A stretch of 21,659 nt of DNA from an uncultured Lewinella sp. (GTDB taxonomy: Bacteria > Bacteroidota > Bacteroidia > Chitinophagales > Saprospiraceae): assembly GCA_938021455.1 (NCBI GenBank), contig CALIGP010000360.1:1-21659 (forward strand), in the 5' to 3' direction. The translations under genes were made by a program, and so were the position numbers. Each line of letters starts with the position of its first letter. Within the stretch, counting starts at the first letter, position 1. Shown here in pieces: positions 6,720 to 13,606 of this stretch. Under the pieces are notes generated by a model. That model was not told the origin of the DNA and made no database searches. It saw only the letters and a program-made list of their open reading frames with translations.

Positions 6720-7367
6720 ATGTCTAATTACATCGCTAACCCGATAAATGACCTGCGGGAAATCCGTTCGCTTATGGAGCGTTCGAGTTATTTCATTGGT
6801 CTGAGCGGGCTTTCAGGCATTGGGGCCGGACTTTTCGCCTTGGCTGGGGTCGCTTTGACGGTAACCTATCAATGGGTAGGCGGGCAGAACTTGGTTTTTA
6901 TCCATCGTTCATTGGGTCTGGCTTCTCACCCCTGGGGAATTGCTCCACTCCCATTTCTGGTGATGATGGCGGGCTTTGTTTTTACCGGAGCGATGGCGTC
7001 GGGTTACTACTTTACCGTCCGGCGGGCTAAGCGCATGGGGCAGAAGATCCTGGATAAGAAGACTTACAAGCTGGCTTTTCACCTGGCGGTTCCGCTGGTG
7101 GTGGGGGGCATATTTAGTTTAGCCCTCATCTATCACGAACACGGAGGGTTCATTGGCCCAACGACCCTGATTTTCTACGGACTGTCCCTGCTCAACGGTA
7201 GCGGGTACGCCCGCGAAGAATTGAGCTATCTCGGTTATCTGGAGATCGTATTGGGGTTGATCTCCTGTTTCTTTATCGGTTACGGCTTGGTTTTTTGGGC
7301 CATTGGCTTTGGTGTATTACACATTGGTTACGGCCTGTGGATGTACCGTAAATATGATCGCGCATGA
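6720..7367 (+). CDS. Multi-spanning membrane protein (partner of HTH regulator)
   Basis: A 215-residue integral membrane protein with about six hydrophobic segments (roughly 27-50, 72-98, 115-135, 139-155, 168-187 and 188-208) joined by short polar loops, one of them the basic VRRAKRMGQKILDKK. No catalytic motif is recognised. Its stop overlaps the start of a winged-helix regulator as ATGA, and a DUF4153 membrane protein follows. This arrangement of membrane protein, winged-helix regulator and DUF4153 resembles gene groups I recall in other Bacteroidota, but the function of the group is not known to me. A promoter with a near-ideal TAnnTTTG element precedes it. Confidence 0.75.
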   Translation: MSNYIANPINDLREIRSLMERSSYFIGLSGLSGIGAGLFALAGVALTVTYQWVGGQNLVFIHRSLGLASHPWGIAPLPFLVMMAGFVFTGAMASGYYFTVRRAKRMGQKILDKKTYKLAFHLAVPLVVGGIFSLALIYHEHGGFIGPTTLIFYGLSLLNGSGYAREELSYLGYLEIVLGLISCFFIGYGLVFWAIGFGVLHIGYGLWMYRKYDRA

Positions 7368-7690
7368 AAGATGTACTAAAAGCAACCGGCAAAATTTCGA
7401 TCGGAGGGCTTAATAAACTGTTCAATCACCGTACCCGAATGGGGATCATGGCCATCCTTATGGTCAATGACTGGGTGGACTTCGTTACGCTGCGGGATAC
7501 GCTGGAGTTAACGGATGGCAGCCTGGCCAGCCACCTCAAAGCACTCGTGAAGGAGAAGCAGGTAGAGGTGGAGAAAAGGTTCGTCAGCGATAAACCCAAA
7601 ACCAGCTACCGGGTAACAAAGGGCGGGAAGAAAGCCTTTGAGGCGCACCTGACGGAGTTAGAAGCTTTTATCAAGCTGGTGGATAATTAG
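7364..7690 (+). CDS. Winged-helix transcriptional regulator (MarR/HTH_34-like)
   Basis: A 108-residue single-domain DNA-binding protein. LNKLFNHRTRMGIMAIL (about 13-29) forms the first helix, VDFVTLRDTLELTDGSLASHLKALVKE (about 34-60) the helix-turn-helix, and VEVEKRFVSDKPKTSYRVTKGGKKAF (about 63-88) the beta wing with following helix. This pattern fits the small winged-helix family often paired with membrane proteins in Bacteroidota. It has no ligand domain, so the signal may come through the co-encoded membrane protein, whose stop codon it overlaps (ATGA). Autoregulation of the cassette is likely but not shown. Confidence 0.85.
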   Translation: MKDVLKATGKISIGGLNKLFNHRTRMGIMAILMVNDWVDFVTLRDTLELTDGSLASHLKALVKEKQVEVEKRFVSDKPKTSYRVTKGGKKAFEAHLTELEAFIKLVDN

Positions 7691-7811
7691 ATAGATACGG
7701 CCTTTGGTAATGAGCCAACTATAGCTCGTCAATGAACGGATAGTGATAGCTGGCGGCCATTTTTTACGCAACAAAACTTTGAAAAAAAAAGAACTATTAA
7801 AAAAAATAAAA

Positions 7812-9308
7812 ATGAATAACCACCACAAAAAAACCATTGCAATATTAGTGTTGGCTGTAACCTATGCTGTCCTTTTCTATAAGGGGCAGATGGGCGTCAA
7901 CCTCCTGATCTTTGACGGACTTTTGCTTACGCTGGCGCTCTGGCTACGGCCAGAGTTGGGGAAACATCGCCCCTTCGTCTGGTCAGTTGCGGGCTTGTTG
8001 TTTTCCGCTGCGAGTGTAGTGGTGGTGAATACTAACCTTAGCCTGCTGGCGCACCATGCGACCTACTTGCTTGTTCTGGGCTTCGCCCAGGCAAGGGAGC
8101 TCCGCTTTATCTGGTTTGGGCTACTGTTGGGGGGGATGAGCCTGTTCGCGGGGCCGTTGCGTTGGTGGCGCAGTCAACGGGCTTCGCTGACTCAGCGGAG
8201 TGCGGACAAAAAAAGCACGCTATCCCCCTGGCTGAAGCAAGTCGCTTTACCTCTACTGATCGCAGCACCCTTTCTCTTTTTTTACCTGACGGGAAATGGC
8301 CAGTTCACCAAAGTAGTAAGTGGTTTTTTCGACTTGTTTAGTGGGTTTAATATTAGCCCGACTACTTTCTGGGTGATCCTGTTGATGCTGGTGGCTGGCT
8401 TTTTGTCGGCAGGCCTTTTGTTTCCGGCAACGAAGGAGTTTGTTTTGGTGAAAATCCAGTCGGGTTTTCGCGACGATCTGGTCCGGAGCCGTCCTGAACG
8501 GCAGGCGGTTCCTCCACCTGGAGAAACTGTTTTTCATTCCCGGCCCCAAGCTCACGCTAACCCAATGGCACTGCGCTACGAATATCGTCAATCCGTTATC
8601 ACCTTCGGTCTACTGAACGTACTGTTGGCAGCGGTTAACCTTACGGATCTCCGCTACGTCTGGCTCAACGCCAGCGAGCTGAGCGCCTCTACTCTGAGTC
8701 ACTACGTCCACGTGGGCACCTGGAACCTTGTTATCTCGATTTTTCTCGCGATGGCCGTGGTACTCTTTTATTTTCGCGGAAATCTCAATTTTCTTAAAGA
8801 TGCTACTGCTCTGCCGCCATTGGCCCGCTTATGGTTGGCGCAGAATGCCGTACTGGCCTTTTCAGTGGGTATCCGAAACTGGCACTATGTCGATGCCTAC
8901 GGGCTGGCCATGGGGCGGGTATACGTTTTCTTCGTGCTTTTGCTCATGCTTTTTGGCCTCTTTACGCTCTGGCGTAAAGTTGGTGATCGTCTTACCCTTA
9001 GTTACCTTTTTCAGGCCAACGGGATGGCCGTTTGGCTGGCTTTAGTCGTGCTTGGAGCCGTTAATTGGACAAATGGTATTACCCGATATAACCTGGCTAC
9101 TCAGGAGCCGGAAGAGATTGACTGGTATTATCTGGTTGATGTATTACCCGCCAGTAATGCCTTTTTGATTGAGGCCTACGACGATGCGCACCCCGGCGAA
9201 CCTTCAAAAGGGGGAATGCACCGCAAAATGCTTCCGTATACGCATCGGATAGCGGATTGGCGCTCCTGGAATTATGCGGACTGGCGGAATGGGCGGGGGC
9301 TGAGGTAG
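7812..9308 (+). CDS. DUF4153/DUF4173 family membrane protein
   Basis: A 498-residue membrane protein with about ten or more hydrophobic segments. The second half shows the features of the DUF4153/4173 family: ESVITFGLLN-like helix, YVHVGTWNLVISIFLAMAVV, ARLWLAQNAVLAFSVGIRNWHYVDAYGLAMGRVYVFFVLLL, and a late TNGITRYNLA with the family's RYN. The frame opens at 7743, but ATG 7812 (MNNHHKK) is preferred: the extra 23 residues are encoded by an adenine-rich leader (7772-7811) that looks like untranslated sequence. It follows the winged-helix gene by 121 bases in the same direction. The family's function is unknown. Confidence 0.8.
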   Translation: MNNHHKKTIAILVLAVTYAVLFYKGQMGVNLLIFDGLLLTLALWLRPELGKHRPFVWSVAGLLFSAASVVVVNTNLSLLAHHATYLLVLGFAQARELRFIWFGLLLGGMSLFAGPLRWWRSQRASLTQRSADKKSTLSPWLKQVALPLLIAAPFLFFYLTGNGQFTKVVSGFFDLFSGFNISPTTFWVILLMLVAGFLSAGLLFPATKEFVLVKIQSGFRDDLVRSRPERQAVPPPGETVFHSRPQAHANPMALRYEYRQSVITFGLLNVLLAAVNLTDLRYVWLNASELSASTLSHYVHVGTWNLVISIFLAMAVVLFYFRGNLNFLKDATALPPLARLWLAQNAVLAFSVGIRNWHYVDAYGLAMGRVYVFFVLLLMLFGLFTLWRKVGDRLTLSYLFQANGMAVWLALVVLGAVNWTNGITRYNLATQEPEEIDWYYLVDVLPASNAFLIEAYDDAHPGEPSKGGMHRKMLPYTHRIADWRSWNYADWRNGRGLR

Positions 9309-9319
9309 TGTTGTAGTCG

Positions 9320-9445
9320 GTAGACTGTAGACTGTAGAGCGGTAGACGGTAGATTTGGGGCGCGGACGCGGGTGCAAAGGAAGCTCTAAGCAGCAGTGGA
9401 CTTGCTACAAAAATACCGTCTACCGTACTACAGACTACTGTCTAC
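9320..9445. repeat. 33-bp inverted repeat enclosing a dispersed-repeat copy
   Basis: The left arm 9320-9352 (GTAGACTGTAGACTGTAGAG and so on) and the right arm 9413-9445 are reverse complements with about five mismatches in 33. The 60-base loop contains a copy of the GCACC-GCG repeat at 9354-9380. The element lies between the convergent DUF4153 and VIT genes. It could be a bidirectional terminator-like structure or a small non-autonomous mobile element; no target-site duplication was established. Confidence 0.65.
9354..9380 (-). repeat. Dispersed GCACC-GCG repeat, copy 3
   Basis: On the minus strand: CCTTTGCACCCGCGTCCGCG followed by CCCCAAA. It differs from the coding copies by two substitutions in the core. 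It sits in the loop of the inverted repeat between convergent genes. Confidence 0.7.
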
Positions 9446-9456
9446 AAAAATACCAT

Positions 9457-10143
9457 CTAAATATTCACCCCAAAGAGATAGCCCACCAGGGCCGTCAATC
9501 CCATCGCCACTGTACCCCAAAAGGTGATACGGAAGATAGGGCGCCAAACACTTGCACCTCCCGTTCGGGCGGACAGGAAGCCGAGAAGGGCCAGCGCGAA
9601 TATTCCAAAAACGTACTGCGCTGGAACCATGTAGCTAAGCGGGATAAAAAGGGCCACGAGAACGGGCATGGCTCCTCCTACGGTGAAGGCCGCACCGGAG
9701 GCGAGAGCAGCCTGCAGCGGATCCGCTTCGGTCATATCGCTGATGCCAAGTTCATCGCGGGCGTGCGCTAGCAGGGCGTCGTGCTCGGTCATTTGTCGGG
9801 CGACTTCGAGGGCCGTATCGGGACGGAGGCCTCGGTCTTCATAGATGGCGGCGAGTTCGTGGAGTTCTTCTTCGGGGGTGTCCTGCAGTTCTTGACGTTC
9901 TCGTTCGAGATCGGCTTTTTCGAGGTCAGATTGAGAGCTGACCGAGACGTATTCTCCGGCGGCCATGGATAATGCCCCGGCCACTAAGGCTGCCACGGAA
10001 GCCAGGATGATGGGCTCCCGGGTCACGCTGGCTGCCGCCACGCCAATGGCAACACTGGCCACGCTTAGAATACCGTCATTGGCACCTAATACGGCGGCAC
10101 GTAGCCAATTACTGCGATTGATTAAATGGTCTTCTGGGCTCAT
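9457..10143 (-). CDS. VIT1/CCC1-family iron/manganese transporter
   Basis: A 228-residue membrane protein of the VIT/CCC1 family, which moves Fe2+ or Mn2+ out of the cytosol. Family marks are AAVLGANDGILSVASV (about 16-31) in TM1 and AGALSMAAGEYVSVSSQ (about 56-72) in TM2. A charged cytosolic helical stretch follows (about 73-140) with the ERERQEL / EEELHELAAIYEDRGL pattern that binds metal in this family, then three more TM segments to the C terminus. Length matches bacterial members. ATG 10141-10143 is the only good start. It lies 102 bases behind the PAP2 gene on the same strand, with a dispersed repeat between, so co-transcription is uncertain. Confidence 0.9.
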   Translation of the reverse strand: MSPEDHLINRSNWLRAAVLGANDGILSVASVAIGVAAASVTREPIILASVAALVAGALSMAAGEYVSVSSQSDLEKADLERERQELQDTPEEELHELAAIYEDRGLRPDTALEVARQMTEHDALLAHARDELGISDMTEADPLQAALASGAAFTVGGAMPVLVALFIPLSYMVPAQYVFGIFALALLGFLSARTGGASVWRPIFRITFWGTVAMGLTALVGYLFGVNI

Positions 10144-10164
10144 GTACCTTGCTGATTAAAAAGG

Positions 10165-10190
10165 CCTTTGCACCTGCGCTCCGGCGCCCC
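10165..10190 (+). repeat. Dispersed GCACC-GCG repeat, copy 4
   Basis: CCTTTGCACCTGCGCTCCGG followed by CGCCCC. It keeps the TTTGCACCTGCG half and the GCGCCC half, with a slightly shifted centre. It lies between the PAP2 and VIT genes. Confidence 0.55.
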
Positions 10191-10245
10191 TAAGGTAGTG
10201 ATGATCGTCAGATTCTAAGCTTCGCGGTAATCTTTTCCTCTCGCT

Positions 10246-11061
10246 CTAAAACCGGTAACTCAGGTACATCCCCTGGCCCATGGGAGAAAGCGTCATTCCA
10301 CGGGGAAGAATGGGCTTTTTGTGTAAAGTGGGGACGAGGTAGCCAATGGAAGCCCCCAGCGCATAGCCCGCCAGAACATCAGTAGGGAAATGGCGAGCCG
10401 CCCGGATACGGAGGTAGCCGGTTACTGCCGGAATGGTTGCCGCCAGACCCCAGACGTAGGGCTTCAACTTGCTGTCGGGGTGATAATCCGTAAACACCCG
10501 TGCAAAGAAGAAAGAGCCAGCAGCGGAAAGAGACGTGTGTCCCGAAAGAAAAGATGCCCGATCACCGCTTTCTAAGGGCTGTGCCTGGTCCCACTCCGGA
10601 GAGTAGACGTAAGGTCTTACCCGTAAAAAACCGGCTTTCGTCATGCTGGTGATGCCGCCAGTAATGGCCATGGTTTCGGCGTAGAGCAGGGCTATTTTAG
10701 GGAAGTCAGATCGGGTTTTTCTGCTAAGAAGAACCAGCGCCGGCAGGCCGGACCCAATGTTCAGGCCCAGGTCGCTCAGTTTTCGGGGCCGATCTCTTCC
10801 GATATTACTGCCCAGGCGATCAAATCCATTGATTTGATCGTATTTGCGGAGGCGTAAATCAGCTAGTAATGGCTCGCCCGCTTGGCTTTGGAGGTAGGCT
10901 CCGGCACCGATGGTTAGTGCACCCAGGCCGCTGTATATCAACTCCCTTTTGAGGGAAAGGTGGTAAGGGCTGACAACGGGAGAATACTGCGCAAACAGAC
11001 CTGCTGAAAGCAGGAGGCACAATAGAAAAGCAAAGAATCTTTTTTGCACAATTAATGGCAT
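10246..11061 (-). CDS. PAP2-family phosphatase (exported)
   Basis: A 271-residue type 2 phosphatidic-acid-phosphatase-like protein. The three catalytic motifs are present: K142-x6-R149-P150 (KAGFLRVRP), S-G-H175 in SFLSGHTS, and R218-x5-H224-x3-D228 in LRIRAARHFPTDVLAG. Residues 1-25 look like a signal peptide ending LFAQ, so the active site probably faces the periplasm or membrane surface. Family members dephosphorylate lipid phosphates such as phosphatidate or undecaprenyl pyrophosphate; the substrate here is unknown. Hydrophobic stretches (about 43-57, 104-113, 123-139, 203-216, 230-246) fit a compact membrane enzyme. Confidence 0.87.
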   Translation of the reverse strand: MPLIVQKRFFAFLLCLLLSAGLFAQYSPVVSPYHLSLKRELIYSGLGALTIGAGAYLQSQAGEPLLADLRLRKYDQINGFDRLGSNIGRDRPRKLSDLGLNIGSGLPALVLLSRKTRSDFPKIALLYAETMAITGGITSMTKAGFLRVRPYVYSPEWDQAQPLESGDRASFLSGHTSLSAAGSFFFARVFTDYHPDSKLKPYVWGLAATIPAVTGYLRIRAARHFPTDVLAGYALGASIGYLVPTLHKKPILPRGMTLSPMGQGMYLSYRF

Positions 11062-11206
11062 TTTGAAACGTGATGCCGGGAGCTGGTTAGTTACTAAGGT
11101 GATTCAATAACGGAAGTTTTCCGGGCTTTAGTGAGGCCTGGGTGGATTCTTTTGGCAGAAAAGAGTTTTCTGATACGAGAGTGGGGACCTTCATTTTACA
11201 ACGATT

Positions 11207-11224
11207 CCTCCGGAGTCACGGAGG
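11207..11224. other. Inverted repeat in the PAP2 / YeeE divergent region
   Basis: CCTCCG-GAGTCA-CGGAGG has 6-bp arms around a 6-base centre, between the divergent PAP2 and YeeE/YedE genes (gap 11062-11334). It could be an operator for either gene. A weak promoter-like TACTTTTA sits at 11314-11321. Nothing else was recognised in this 273-base gap. Confidence 0.3.
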
Positions 11225-11334
11225 GCACTCTCTACTCTTATGCGTCGGATAACGACAGGTGAGTGAGCTGGCAAGAGCCAACCGTCCACCCTCGTAGTGG
11301 GTTGTAGCTAACCTACTTTTACCAAATTTTATCC

Positions 11335-11925
11335 ATGACTACTCTTTTAAACGCACTTGCCGGCAGCTGGCACTGGTCCGTCTCCGGGGCGATGATTGCC
11401 GGGACGATGTTTTTATTACTGTACGCCGGGCGAACCTTCGGTTTCTCTTCTAACCTACGCACGATGTGTACGATTGCCGGGGCTGGCAAACGGCACGCTT
11501 TTTTTGATTTTGACTGGAAGGCTCAACGCTGGAATCTCGTCTTCGCCGCAGGAGCCATCATTGGTGGCTACCTGGCTTTTTTCGTGCTTCCGAATCCGGA
11601 GCCGGTAGAGATTTCTTCGTCCACCATCAACTGGCTGGCGAGTATGGGGATCACCGCTCCGGCGGATACTGGGGGCTCGTCGAGCTACGTCCCTCCCGAG
11701 CTGTACGCAACGAATCAGATTTTTACCCTTCGGGGACTGGTCGCGCTGGTGGGCGGTGGTTTCCTGATCGGTTTTGGCACCCGCTGGGCGGGTGGTTGTA
11801 CATCGGGGCATGCCATCACGGGCCTGTCCAACCTTCAACTCCCATCTCTCATTGCCGTCATTGGTTTCTTCGCTGGCGGGCTATTGATGACCTGGCTCTT
11901 CCTTCCTTTAATCCTCGCAATCTGA
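11335..11925 (+). CDS. YeeE/YedE-family transporter, first half
   Basis: A 196-residue membrane protein corresponding to the N-terminal half of YeeE/YedE (TsuA-type) sulfur-compound transporters. The key segment is IGFGTRWAGGCTSGHAITGLSNLQLPS (about 145-171) with C155; a second cysteine C45 sits in LRTMCTIAG. Full-length TsuA imports thiosulfate through a relay of three conserved cysteines; here two would come from this subunit and one (C99) from the next gene. Six bases separate the genes, so they are surely co-translated halves. There is no rhodanese or persulfide dioxygenase next door to confirm the substrate. Confidence 0.85.
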   Translation: MTTLLNALAGSWHWSVSGAMIAGTMFLLLYAGRTFGFSSNLRTMCTIAGAGKRHAFFDFDWKAQRWNLVFAAGAIIGGYLAFFVLPNPEPVEISSSTINWLASMGITAPADTGGSSSYVPPELYATNQIFTLRGLVALVGGGFLIGFGTRWAGGCTSGHAITGLSNLQLPSLIAVIGFFAGGLLMTWLFLPLILAI

Positions 11926-11931
11926 TCCGAC

Positions 11932-12345
11932 ATGAAAATCTTATACTATCTATTTCTGGGCATCGTTTTCGGCTTTGTGATGACTAAGTCTGAGGCCATT
12001 TCCTGGTACCGTATTCAAGAGATGTTCCGCTTCGAGAGCTTCCATATGTATGGCATCATCGGCACAGCCGTTGTGCTGGGCGGCGGCGGTATTGCATTGA
12101 TGAAACGCTTCGATATCAAGACGTATAATGGCAACGAACTCAACCTGAAAGACAAGGATTGGAGCGTACCGCGTTATCTTTTCGGAGGCACCATTTTTGG
12201 GTTGGGTTGGGCACTGACGGGTGCTTGCCCGGGCCCACTATTTACGCTCCTGGGGCAAGGCATCTGGGCGATTGGGCTGGTGATCCTGAGCGCGATGCTG
12301 GGGACGTATGTGTATGGGGCGGTGCGGGATAGGTTGCCGCACTAG
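11932..12345 (+). CDS. YeeE/YedE-family transporter, second half (DUF6691-like)
   Basis: A 137-residue membrane protein forming the C-terminal half of the split YeeE/YedE transporter. The signature is IFGLGWALTGACPGPLFTLLGQG (about 88-110) with C99. Hydrophobic segments lie at about 5-17, 40-57, 83-97 and 110-130, with a polar loop (NGNELNLKDKDWSVPR) between. It starts 6 bases after the first half. Splitting into two short genes is common in this family in Bacteroidota and proteobacteria, so this is not a broken gene. Thiosulfate import is inferred from the family. Confidence 0.85.
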   Translation: MKILYYLFLGIVFGFVMTKSEAISWYRIQEMFRFESFHMYGIIGTAVVLGGGGIALMKRFDIKTYNGNELNLKDKDWSVPRYLFGGTIFGLGWALTGACPGPLFTLLGQGIWAIGLVILSAMLGTYVYGAVRDRLPH

Positions 12346-12390
12346 GTCACGGATTGCGCGGACTACATGGATGGGGTAATCCGCCACCAT

Positions 12391-12969
12391 TTAAAAGCAA
12401 TAAATATCCTTCATCGGCTGCAAAGTCTCCCGACCATACTCCGTGAAATAGTGGTGATCTTGTAAGAATTTTCTGTTTTCAGCATCCCATTTCTCGTCTG
12501 TATATACTTTGCCAAGGACCAGGCTCCATTCCTCGCGCAGTAGCTCTTGGGCTTGCTCATAGGTAGGCATCGCTAAGTGATACATGTCGGCGTCGCAGAT
12601 GATTTTTTCCAAGAGGTCAGCAGGCTCCTGGGGCATCTGAGTGGCGAGAATGCACCGTTCGACGGTGTCAATTCCGGAGGAAGGAAAGCCCTGTGATTTG
12701 AGGTATTTTCGGGCAATGTCGACGCTAGCTACTTCATGACCATGGTAAATTTTTACGTGTCCACTATCATGGAACCAGGCGGCTAGCTGCAAGATTTCCA
12801 TCTCTTCGGGGCTCACGTCTTCTGCTTTGCCAATGACCAAAACTCCTTGTAACACATTGATCGTGTGATGAAGATTGTGATAAAGGCGATCGCGGGGAAG
12901 TTCAGTAATCAATAGTCGGGCGACGTAGCGGCCCGCCCGGTAGGAAAGGGAAGAAGGACGTTGGGTCAT
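12391..12969 (-). CDS. HD-domain phosphohydrolase
   Basis: A 192-residue HD-superfamily protein with a full metal set: YHNLHH (H31, H34, H35), FHDSGH (H67, D68), and CDAD (D126, D128), plus HGHE and ATQMPQ between. The pattern resembles the HD half of Bacteroidota proteins annotated as Pycsar-type effectors or general HD phosphohydrolases; those are often longer with C-terminal membrane helices, which are absent here. ATG 12969 (MTQRPSS) is preferred: the frame continues to 13077, but that extension starts at TTG inside a dispersed repeat. It ends 46 bases from the YeeE operon, convergent with it. The substrate is unknown; a nucleotide is plausible. Confidence 0.78.
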   Translation of the reverse strand: MTQRPSSLSYRAGRYVARLLITELPRDRLYHNLHHTINVLQGVLVIGKAEDVSPEEMEILQLAAWFHDSGHVKIYHGHEVASVDIARKYLKSQGFPSSGIDTVERCILATQMPQEPADLLEKIICDADMYHLAMPTYEQAQELLREEWSLVLGKVYTDEKWDAENRKFLQDHHYFTEYGRETLQPMKDIYCF

Positions 12970-13053
12970 GGGCGGTGGCTTAGGCTTGTAAAGTACGGAG
13001 AGTTCGGCGGTTCGGTATTTTGGTGGGTGGCCTTCGGCTTTCTTTTGGCAAAG

Positions 13054-13080
13054 TTGGGCGCGGGACCGCAGGTGCAAGGG
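13054..13080 (-). repeat. Dispersed GCACC-GCG repeat, copy 5
   Basis: On the minus strand: CCCTTGCACCTGCGGTCCCG followed by CGCCCAA. It keeps both conserved halves, with one or two extra bases in the centre. It lies upstream of the HD gene. Confidence 0.55.
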
Positions 13081-13115
13081 AAAGTTACAGAAGCAGAGGA
13101 AGGCAGCTTCGTCTT

Positions 13116-13370
13116 TTACTTAGTGGGGTAAAACTCCAGTAAGCGCTTGCTCGTCCGGTGAGCATAAAAGCGTGGCTCCACTCCGTGAGCATTGATATGT
13201 ATGCAGGGGTGATCGGAGTCGTCAACGTATTTAGACAGTCTTTCCGCGTCGATACCTTCCGGTAGCTGATCCAGAATAGCGGCCTTAGCCGCAGACCATT
13301 CTGAACCCATATGCCGACGCAACAGTCGGATGAATATTATATCGGTCTCGTCGGGGATGTATCTGGGCAT
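13116..13370 (-). CDS. Small protein of unknown function
   Basis: An 84-residue acidic/basic mixed protein starting at ATG 13370. I do not recognise the family. The N-terminal half looks helical (DIIFIRLLRRHMGSEWSAAKAAILDQL), followed by ERLSKYVDDSDHPCIHINAHG and a basic end (RFYAHRTSKRLLEFYPTK). There is no signal peptide or membrane segment. It is on the same strand as its neighbours but 146 bases upstream of the HD gene and 236 bases downstream of the HAD gene, with repeats on both sides, so it may be its own unit. Coding status rests on the clean frame and its protein-like composition. Confidence 0.55.
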   Translation of the reverse strand: MPRYIPDETDIIFIRLLRRHMGSEWSAAKAAILDQLPEGIDAERLSKYVDDSDHPCIHINAHGVEPRFYAHRTSKRLLEFYPTK

Positions 13371-13479
13371 GGTCGGCTTAGTTTATGTTGGGAGGGGAAG
13401 TTAGGGAAATAGTTGGCATTGTTGCCGGATGACGGTGGTGGGGTGTTTTCGAAAAACGGTATAAACGCCTTGAAGAATC

Positions 13480-13571
13480 GCCCCTCGACAATTCTGCAAG
13501 CTCAGGGGCCGAGGTCGGTCCCCGAGCGTATATCGAGCGAACGAAGAGAGTCGAGATAGTAGTCGAGGGGC
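13480..13571. repeat. Hairpin element bounded by GCCCCTCGAC inverted repeats
   Basis: A 92-base element has perfect 10-bp terminal inverted repeats (GCCCCTCGAC at 13480-13489, GTCGAGGGGC at 13562-13571). An internal hairpin at 13500-13527 pairs GCTC-GGGG-CCGA with TCGG-CCCC-GAGC, with one unpaired base on each side. Words such as CAAGCTCAGGGG and GGTCCCCGAGCGTA resemble a widespread REP-like intergenic repeat seen in many environmental genomes. It lies in the 236-base gap 13371-13606, in which no other feature was seen. Confidence 0.75.
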
Positions 13572-13606
13572 ATTGCATTAGGCACACTAAAATTAGCCAC
13601 CTACTC

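Noticed and set aside
9355..9771. Plus-strand 138-codon frame opposite the VIT gene
   Set aside because: It starts inside repeats and is antisense to the VIT C terminus; very low-quality composition.
12970..13077. N-terminal extension of the HD protein from TTG 13077
   Set aside because: It is encoded partly by a dispersed repeat and rich in Lys/Pro; the HD family begins near ATG 12969.
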